Assembly (NCBI RefSeq): GCF_000378065.1
Contig: NZ_KB899167.1
Location: forward strand, 1 to 46,037
Reading direction: 5' to 3'
DNA: 46,037 nucleotides
From: Porphyromonas gulae DSM 15663
GTDB taxonomy: Bacteria; Bacteroidota; Bacteroidia; Bacteroidales; Porphyromonadaceae
In this document: piece by piece, positions 27,262 to 33,347 of the stretch
How the letters are laid out: each line of letters opens with the position of its first letter
Position numbering within the stretch: position 1 is the stretch's first letter
Program-made: the position numbers and the translations under genes
Notes under the pieces: generated by a model
What the model was told of the DNA's origin: nothing
Seen by the model: only the letters and a program-made list of their open reading frames with translations
Database searches by the model: none

Positions 27262-27358
27262 CAAAATCTGCCTGAAGCCAAAAGATATACGGCTATTATA
27301 TTCTTGGCCAAGGGCTACAGAAGACTAATCAAAAACCACATCAATAAAAATTTTTCCA

Positions 27359-28714
27359 ATGGAAATCAAAGAAATGGTGAGCCTTGCCCGCAAGGCTCAG
27401 AAGGAGTATCAAGCTACTCATAACCAAGAAGCAGTTGACAATATTTGCCGAGCTGCAGCAAAAGTTATCTATGAAAATGCAGCTATTCTGGCTCGCGAAG
27501 CAGTAGACGAAACCGGTATGGGCGTTTACGAACACAAAGTGGCCAAGAATCAAGGCAAGTCCAAAGGTGTTTGGTACAACCTCCACAATAAAAAATCGGT
27601 TGGTATCCTCAATATAGACGAGCATACCGGAATGATTGAAATCGCAAAGCCTATCGGAGTTGTAGGAGCTGTAACGCCGACGACCAACCCGATCGTTACC
27701 CCGATGAGTAACATCATCTTTGCTCTCAAGACTTGCAATGCCATCATTATTGCTCCCCACCCCAGATCTAAAAAATGCTCTGCACACGCAGTTCGTCTGA
27801 TCAAAGAAGCTATCGCTCCGTTCAATGTACCGGAAGGCATGGTTCAGATCATCGAAGAACCCAGCATCGAGAAGACGCAGGAACTCATGGGTGCCGTAGA
27901 CGTAGTAGTTGCTACGGGTGGTATGGGCATGGTAAAGTCCGCATATTCTTCAGGAAAGCCTTCTTTCGGCGTTGGAGCCGGTAACGTCCAGGTGATCGTG
28001 GATAGCAACATTGATTTCGAAGTTGCTGCAGAAAAAATCATCACCGGTCGTGCTTTCGACAACGGTATCATCTGCTCAGGCGAACAGAGCATCATCTACA
28101 ACGAAGCGGACAAGGAAGCTGTTTTCACCGCATTCCGCAACCACGGTGCATATTTCTGTGACGAAGCCGAAGGAGATCGAGTTCGTACGGCTATCTTCGA
28201 AAATGGATCCATCGCGAAAGATGTAGTAGGTCAGAGCGTTGACTTCATTGCCAAGAAAGCAAACATCAATATCCCCGAAGGTACCCGTATTCTCGTCGTT
28301 GAAGCTCGCGGTGTAGGAGCAGAAGACGTTATCTGTAAGGAAAAGATGTGTCCCGTAATGTGCGCTCTCAGCTACAAGCACTTCGAAGAAGGTGTAGAAA
28401 TCGCACGTACGAACCTTGCCAACGAAGGTAACGGCCACACCTGCGCTATCCACTCCAACAATCAGGCACACATCATCCTCGCAGGATCGGAGCTGACGGT
28501 ATCTCGTATCGTAGTGAATGCTCCGAGTGCCACTACAGCAGGTGGTCACATCCAAAACGGTCTTGCCGTAACCAATACGCTCGGATGCGGATCATGGGGT
28601 AATAACTCTATCTCCGAGAACTTCACTTACAAGCACCTCCTCAACATTTCACGCATCGCACCGCTGAATTCAAGCATTCACATCCCCAATGACAAAGAAA
28701 TCTGGGAACTCTAA
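27359..28714 (+). CDS. sucD: CoA-dependent succinate-semialdehyde dehydrogenase (succinyl-CoA reductase)
   Basis: A 451-residue member of the CoA-acylating aldehyde dehydrogenase family. It reduces succinyl-CoA to succinate semialdehyde with NAD(P)H. The catalytic Cys239 lies in FDNGIICSGEQ, and PIGVVGAVTPTTNP (98-111) and TGGMGMVKSAYSSGKP (186-201) are family motifs. It matches AdhE-type N-terminal domains but lacks the alcohol dehydrogenase half, as expected for SucD. It catalyses the first reaction of the pathway although it is the last gene of the operon. A strong terminator follows. Confidence 0.95.
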   Translation: MEIKEMVSLARKAQKEYQATHNQEAVDNICRAAAKVIYENAAILAREAVDETGMGVYEHKVAKNQGKSKGVWYNLHNKKSVGILNIDEHTGMIEIAKPIGVVGAVTPTTNPIVTPMSNIIFALKTCNAIIIAPHPRSKKCSAHAVRLIKEAIAPFNVPEGMVQIIEEPSIEKTQELMGAVDVVVATGGMGMVKSAYSSGKPSFGVGAGNVQVIVDSNIDFEVAAEKIITGRAFDNGIICSGEQSIIYNEADKEAVFTAFRNHGAYFCDEAEGDRVRTAIFENGSIAKDVVGQSVDFIAKKANINIPEGTRILVVEARGVGAEDVICKEKMCPVMCALSYKHFEEGVEIARTNLANEGNGHTCAIHSNNQAHIILAGSELTVSRIVVNAPSATTAGGHIQNGLAVTNTLGCGSWGNNSISENFTYKHLLNISRIAPLNSSIHIPNDKEIWEL

Positions 28715-28777
28715 TTAAATTTCCTTCTTTCGAGGCTTAATAACCCGATAGAGAAGGAATCTTAATCTTCTCTTTTC

Positions 28778-28817
28778 GAGGGACAGTGCCAAATTCGTGC
28801 ACTGTCCCTCTTTTTTT
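28778..28817 (+). terminator. Terminator of the 4-hydroxybutyrate operon
   Basis: A perfect 12-bp stem pairs GAGGGACAGTGC (28778-28789) with GCACTGTCCCTC (28799-28810), followed by seven T. It begins 63 bp after the sucD stop. Confidence 0.95.
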
Positions 28818-28912
28818 GCACCATATTCACTTCCGATTCAGCCATAGGATGTATCATCCCTATCCGATTGGGTTCACACGCCTAAATTTTCGGGTTTATG
28901 ACACCTAAAAGT

Positions 28913-29060
28913 GTGGCACGTGAACTTTTTGCTTTTGGCGTGGGAAAAGAAAAAAAGTGAAACCAAAACGAAAAAAATCTCGCGCCTGTTTTTCACAAAA
29001 CACAAACCACAATCGGAGCATTTCAGGCTCGTATCCTGCTTGAGGCGTAATGAGCATATG
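28913..29060. repeat. Dispersed intergenic repeat, copy 2
   Basis: A diverged copy of the block at 21897-22060: GTGGCACGTGAACTTTTT, GGCGTGGGAA, then AACGAAAAAAATCTCGCGCC (identical to copy 1), CACAAACCACAATCGGAGCATTT and GGCTCGTATCCTG. The 454-bp gap between sucD and the next gene (28744-29197) otherwise holds only the operon terminator and AT-rich leader. Confidence 0.75.
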
Positions 29061-29197
29061 CACTTTTTTCCTCGATGAAAAACCAGAACAAATATATATT
29101 CTGAGATTGTTATATTTACGAAAGTGGATATGCCTCCACAATAAGCTTTTGATAAGCTGCGAGGAGGTTGTTATTCATCACTAATTGCTCAAAAAAC

Positions 29198-30736
29198 ATG
29201 CAGGTCATAAAAACAAATGAAACTTTTGACAGCCTCGACAAAAGTAAGTTGGAGCGTATGCTCGACATCAAAGAGGCTCATCGCGAAGGTCATCTGACAC
29301 TTGAAGAGGCCAAGGAGCGTATGAAAAAAGAAGTGGGTTCCATCTCGCCCGAAGAGTTTGCCGCAGCAGAGCAACTCTTCAAAGAACGTGATCAGGACGA
29401 ATGCCAAAACGAAGACGTACGGACAATGCTACAGCTGTTCGAAGGCCTGATAAATCCCATTCGTCCCGACTTACCTTTCGGACACCCCATCGATGCCTAT
29501 CTGCGCGAAAACGATAAGGCCAAAGAACTACTCGATCAGGCGGATGCCCTACTGGAGCGCACTTTTATCCCCAATCCATGGATAGAACTGATGGAGACGC
29601 TTATGGGATATAAGCTACACTTTGCTCGCAAACAAAACCAACTCTATTCAACACTGGAGCAGAAAGGATTCGACCGCCCCTCCACTACGATGTGGACTTA
29701 TGACGATCATATCCGCGACGAGATGAACAAAGCCATGAGCCTACTGCGCGAAAAAGACTACGACTCCTTCCCTGCAGCATACAAAGAGATGGCTATCGTT
29801 CTGCGTGACCTGATGGAAAAAGAAGAGCTTATCCTTTATCCAACCTCTCTGAAGCTCATTTCCGACAAAGAGTTCGAAGCAATGAAACATGGCGATCGGG
29901 AAATAGGCTTCTTCCTTATCGACATGCCGGAATTAGATGCACCGGCCAAGCAATCAAAAGAAGCCCACGGCCAATCATTTATGGCAGAACTGGGAGCCTT
30001 ACTTGCCAAACATGGTATGGGGACAGGCGGACAAGACGACAAGGCGATACTGGATGTAGCCGAAGGAAAGCTGACTTTGGAGCAGATCAATCTGCTTTTC
30101 CGTCATCTCCCTGTGGATATTTCGTTCGTGGACGAAAACGAGCTGGTTTGTTTCTATACGGACACAAAGCACAGAGTATTCCCCAGAAGCAAGGGCGTGA
30201 TCGGCCGAGAAGTACGTAACTGCCATCCGCCCAAGAGCGTTCATATCGTAGAGGAGATAATCGATAAGTTCCGACGTGGCGAACAGGATCGCGCAGAATT
30301 CTGGATCAATAAGCCCGGAGTCTTCATCTACATTGTCTATGTGGCCATCAGAGACGCCGACGGGCGTTTCCGCGGTGTGATGGAAATGATGCAGGACTGC
30401 ACACGAATCCGTAGCCTCGAAGGCTCGCGCACACTGCTTACTTGGGACGAAGAGCAAAGTCCGGCACAAGAGTCAAAAGAAAGCGAATCCGATACTGCCG
30501 AAGCAGATGGTATTCGGCCGGACACGAAGCTGAAGAATCTCTTGCAGCGTTATCCCCGGCTGATAGATGATTTGCCGACTATCAGCTCCAAGTTCACGCT
30601 ACTTCGTTCTCCGATGGCCAAGGTAATCCTTCCTGTTGCCACGATTAGAATGATGAGCGAACGCGCCGACATTCCATTGGATACGCTGATCGACAAACTG
30701 GGATCGCTCATAGCGTCTTATAATAAGCCCGACTAA
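29198..30736 (+). CDS. DUF438 / hemerythrin-like / PAS / DUF1858 protein
   Basis: A 512-residue cytosolic, probably sensory protein. The N-terminal part (about 10-90) fits DUF438. A hemerythrin-like helical domain follows (about 95-230) with LHFARKQNQL, MWTYDDHIRDEM and LMEKEELILYP. A PAS domain (about 310-430) contains ISFVDENELVCFYTDTKHRV and GREVRNCHPPKSVHIVEEII. The last 70 residues (KLKNLLQRYPRLIDDLPTISS) resemble DUF1858. In related proteins the first motif usually reads RKE; here it is RKQ, so a metal ligand may be altered. I chose the ATG at 29198 over a TTG at 29168. A role in sensing oxygen, NO or redox state is inferred from the domains only. Confidence 0.85.
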   Translation: MQVIKTNETFDSLDKSKLERMLDIKEAHREGHLTLEEAKERMKKEVGSISPEEFAAAEQLFKERDQDECQNEDVRTMLQLFEGLINPIRPDLPFGHPIDAYLRENDKAKELLDQADALLERTFIPNPWIELMETLMGYKLHFARKQNQLYSTLEQKGFDRPSTTMWTYDDHIRDEMNKAMSLLREKDYDSFPAAYKEMAIVLRDLMEKEELILYPTSLKLISDKEFEAMKHGDREIGFFLIDMPELDAPAKQSKEAHGQSFMAELGALLAKHGMGTGGQDDKAILDVAEGKLTLEQINLLFRHLPVDISFVDENELVCFYTDTKHRVFPRSKGVIGREVRNCHPPKSVHIVEEIIDKFRRGEQDRAEFWINKPGVFIYIVYVAIRDADGRFRGVMEMMQDCTRIRSLEGSRTLLTWDEEQSPAQESKESESDTAEADGIRPDTKLKNLLQRYPRLIDDLPTISSKFTLLRSPMAKVILPVATIRMMSERADIPLDTLIDKLGSLIASYNKPD

Positions 30737-30755
30737 ACGGAATAGAAACTGTGTA

Positions 30756-30801
30756 GGGGGGCTGTGTCAAAATTCCTTTTGGGCACAGCCTCCTCGTTTT
30801 C
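30756..30801 (+). terminator. Terminator after the DUF438 gene
   Basis: A stem of about 12 bp pairs GGGGGCTGTGTC with GGGCACAGCCTCC (30781-30793), with two G-U pairs, followed by TCGTTTTC. It starts 20 bp after the stop codon. Confidence 0.75.
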
Positions 30802-30841
30802 TATTTATGCCTCTATTTCTCAGGGAAGAATGTGCACAGAC

Positions 30842-30986
30842 CAGGGCAACCACATCAAAAATCTCGAGAAAATACAAGTTGCTAATTTTCAAATGATTGC
30901 ATTTCGGAGATTATACTCAAAGATAAAGAATGCACTCAAAACTATGATTGATAATCAGGCACTTACATTTTGATGCGGTTGCCCTG
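30842..30986. mobile_element. 145-bp MITE related to the ISAs1-family element
   Basis: The ends are 19-bp inverted repeats with one mismatch: CAGGGCAACCACATCAAAA on the left and, as complement, CAGGGCAACCGCATCAAAA on the right. Both ends are flanked by the 9-bp direct repeat TGCACAGAC (30833-30841 and 30987-30995), a clear target duplication. The ends match the IS end at 443-460 at 17 of 18 positions, and a 9-bp duplication fits the ISAs1 family, so a transposase of that type probably mobilised it. The interior has no coding capacity. It lies just upstream of the promoter of the T9SS cargo gene. Confidence 0.92.
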
Positions 30987-31004
30987 TGCACAGACGGATA
31001 CCGC

Positions 31005-31034
31005 TTTGCAATTATCCGATATATTCTATCTTTA
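31005..31034 (+). promoter_or_regulatory. Candidate promoter of the T9SS cargo gene
   Basis: TTTG (31005-31008) and TATCTTTA (31027-31034) are separated by 18 bp and resemble the -33 and -7 boxes, with one mismatch in the latter. It lies 19 bp downstream of the MITE end and 35 bp upstream of the start codon. Confidence 0.45.
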
Positions 31035-31068
31035 CCTCTCAATAAATCACATTAAACACTTAATAATT

Positions 31069-32247
31069 ATGAATCGCAAGACTATTCTCTCCGTTCTCTT
31101 TTTCTTGCTCTCCGGCATCGTTTGCTTCGGACAAGCACCCCAAAAGTTCGAACTCTCCGAACGCACTTTCGCCGGCTGGGACACCAACAAGTATTTCTAC
31201 ACCGAACAAGGCCGACTCGACTCCATGTACGTATGGCAAAAAGATCAAACGGGTGACTTCGAGCACTACCGCCTCTATAAGTACGACGGGCAGGGCAACT
31301 GTGTTCGGGAAGATGGCTACCAGAAGCTGAACAACGTATGGAAACACACATACTACCTGGAATACACCTACAACGAGAATGACCAACTGATCAAGCGCCT
31401 GAACTACAACAACTTCGATGGCAGCTTCTCTTTGGGTGGCAAACTCGAGTGGACCTACAACGAAGATGGTACGATCAAGCAGGTGAATACCTATCTCTCG
31501 AGCTGGAATACCCCCGGAGGATTCGACCTCCTGAGCAAAGACTTCTACCACTGGCTAAATGGGCGCTTGGAAAAGCGTGAATTCTACACAGTACCTTTTG
31601 GCTCCAACAATCCCGAAGCTGACATCTATCTCAGTGCTCGCCTTACCTACATTTGGCAACAGGACAAATTGGTGAAGGTGATTACCCAACACTACGATCA
31701 ATTTGCGACGGAGCCGTCTCAGGTACAACGTGCCGAATACACCTACGACGAGCAAGACAACCTCAAGACTTATACCACTTTCCTGGGTGCTACCAGCAAT
31801 GAACCTCAGCTTAGGTATATCTACCACTACCATAGCGATCTGAAGAACGATCAGGTATTCCTTCCGCTCAACTTCGAGGACTCCCTCACCCCCTACTACT
31901 TTGCCTGGGAGGTTTCCCCCTATGCCATCGAAAAAGAAGAGTGGTGGCAAATGCCGATGGGCCAAGATGAGATTCAACACGTGGGAGACTACGACTATAG
32001 CTACAAAGGCACGCCTACGTCTATAGAAGGAGTAACCCCCATGCCGGTGAACTTCTATATCAAACAAAATCACCTCTACCTACCGGACTTGGCCGAAGGC
32101 AGTATCATCGAGATCTTCAGCATCAGCGGTATGAAGATGTTGCAAACCATTTATCGCAAGGGAGGTATAGCCCTTGATCGGCTCCCTGCCGGTGTATATG
32201 TAGGAAGATATAACCAAATGGGTGTATTCCGATTTGTAAAACGATAA
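31069..32247 (+). CDS. Secreted protein with YD-like repeats and T9SS sorting domain
   Basis: A 392-residue protein. The signal peptide is MNRKTILSVLFFLLSGIVCFGQ. The body carries repeated beta-hairpin units such as YTYNENDQLIKRLNY, WTYNEDGTIKQVNTY and YTYDEQDNLKTYTTF, similar to YD/RHS-type repeats. The C-terminal 70 residues (about 325-392) fit a type IX secretion sorting domain: IIEIFSISGMKMLQ, then LDRLPAGVYVGRY and a final FRFVKR. Such proteins cross the outer membrane and are often anchored on the surface through A-LPS. The start is the ATG at 31069, where the signal peptide begins; longer readings run into the MITE. Function unknown. Confidence 0.85.
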   Translation: MNRKTILSVLFFLLSGIVCFGQAPQKFELSERTFAGWDTNKYFYTEQGRLDSMYVWQKDQTGDFEHYRLYKYDGQGNCVREDGYQKLNNVWKHTYYLEYTYNENDQLIKRLNYNNFDGSFSLGGKLEWTYNEDGTIKQVNTYLSSWNTPGGFDLLSKDFYHWLNGRLEKREFYTVPFGSNNPEADIYLSARLTYIWQQDKLVKVITQHYDQFATEPSQVQRAEYTYDEQDNLKTYTTFLGATSNEPQLRYIYHYHSDLKNDQVFLPLNFEDSLTPYYFAWEVSPYAIEKEEWWQMPMGQDEIQHVGDYDYSYKGTPTSIEGVTPMPVNFYIKQNHLYLPDLAEGSIIEIFSISGMKMLQTIYRKGGIALDRLPAGVYVGRYNQMGVFRFVKR

Positions 32248-32274
32248 ATCCATCAAAAGATAATAAACGAGAAG

Positions 32275-32309
32275 AGGAGGTGTGTCAATAATCATGGCAC
32301 ACCTCCTTT
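32275..32309 (+). terminator. Terminator of the T9SS cargo gene
   Basis: AGGAGGTGTGTC (32275-32286) pairs with GGCACACCTCCT (32296-32307), with one G-U pair, followed by TTG. It begins 27 bp after the stop codon. Confidence 0.75.
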
Positions 32310-32350
32310 GTATGAATGGGGAGACGGTCGGATATACCGGTATTCCAGAT

Positions 32351-32488
32351 CCCTAAGGAGTCTCCACCAAGAACCCTAAGGAGTCCCTACCAAGACCCCT
32401 AAGGGATCCCTACCAAGACCCCTAAGGGATCCCTACCAAGACCCCTAAGGGATCCCAACCAAGACCCCTAAGGGGTCCCAACAGAGAT
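32351..32488. repeat. 23-bp minisatellite, six units
   Basis: Six units of exactly 23 bp run from 32351 to 32488, close to CCCTAAGGGATCCCTACCAA plus GAC, with a decayed seventh to about 32510. Each unit has a palindrome-like core around GGGATCCC. The core varies between units (GGAGTCTCC, GGAGTCCC, GGGATCCC, GGGGTCCC). The array lies in the convergent gap between the T9SS cargo gene and the ABC ATPase gene, with no coding role. The remaining sequence to 32594 shows nothing I can name. Confidence 0.9.
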
Positions 32489-32594
32489 TCCTTAGGGGTT
32501 CCTCAATGCTTTACTTCAGGAGGGGTTCGTGCGATCTTATAATCCATTCGAACGGAGACATCGGGAGCAGTGACCGACGAAAGGGAGCCGAGGC

Positions 32595-33254
32595 TTAGCG
32601 AATCTTACCGTCGAATAGATTGATGATGCGGCCGGCACTGCGTGCATCATGCTCGGAGTGCGTCACCATGACGATGGTGGCACCTTCGCGATTGAGACCT
32701 CTGAGCAGTTCCATGACATCGGCTCCGTTTTTGGAGTCGAGGTTACCGGTAGGTTCGTCGGCGAGGATGAGCTTCGGATTGGCTACCACGGCACGGGCGA
32801 TAGCCACGCGCTGCTGCTGTCCTCCGGAGAGCTGATTGGGGAAGTGGCCGGCTCGGTGGCTGATGCTCATCTTGCGCAGTGCCTCCTCCACTCGCTCTTT
32901 CCGCTCGGAGGCTTTCACGCCCAGATAGACGAGCGGCAGCTCCACATTCTCGCTTACGGTCATCTCCTCGATGAGGTTGAAGCTCTGGAATACGAAGCCG
33001 ATATTGCCCTTACGGACAGCAGTTCGGTCTTTCTCCCGGAGGTTGCCCACTTCTGCCCCGTCGAGCTTGTAGATGCCGGAGGTGGGATTGTCGAGAAGGC
33101 CGAGGATATTGAGCAGGGTGGACTTACCACATCCCGAAGGCCCCATGATGGCGATAAATTCGCCTTTGTCCACTTTGAGCGATACGCCATCGAGGGCTAC
33201 CGTCTCTATCTCTTCTGTTCTGAAAACCTTGGTGAGGTTGCTGATTTCGATCAT
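32595..33254 (-). CDS. ABC transporter ATPase, MacB/LolD type
   Basis: A 219-residue ATPase with Walker A GPSGCGKS (38-45), the signature LSGGQQQRV (142-150), Walker B LILADEP (162-168) and the H-loop MVTHSEHDA. Sequence and length match the MacB/LolD/FtsE group that powers FtsX-like permeases through a mechanical cycle instead of a transport channel. It is the last gene of the minus-strand export operon and the only ATPase in it. It must therefore serve all three permeases unless other ATPases are encoded elsewhere. Confidence 0.94.
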   Translation of the reverse strand: MIEISNLTKVFRTEEIETVALDGVSLKVDKGEFIAIMGPSGCGKSTLLNILGLLDNPTSGIYKLDGAEVGNLREKDRTAVRKGNIGFVFQSFNLIEEMTVSENVELPLVYLGVKASERKERVEEALRKMSISHRAGHFPNQLSGGQQQRVAIARAVVANPKLILADEPTGNLDSKNGADVMELLRGLNREGATIVMVTHSEHDARSAGRIINLFDGKIR

Positions 33255-33347
33255 TGTTTTTACTGGTTTTTATTTGGTGAAAGGAAAAGCGACAAGCCGG
33301 ACAAGGCCTTGGACACGAATCCGCCATTTGCCGGATTGCCGCCGTAT

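Noticed and set aside
30764-30973. 69-codon frame across the terminator and MITE
   Set aside because: It spans a terminator hairpin, a target duplication and most of a MITE, so it is a chance frame.
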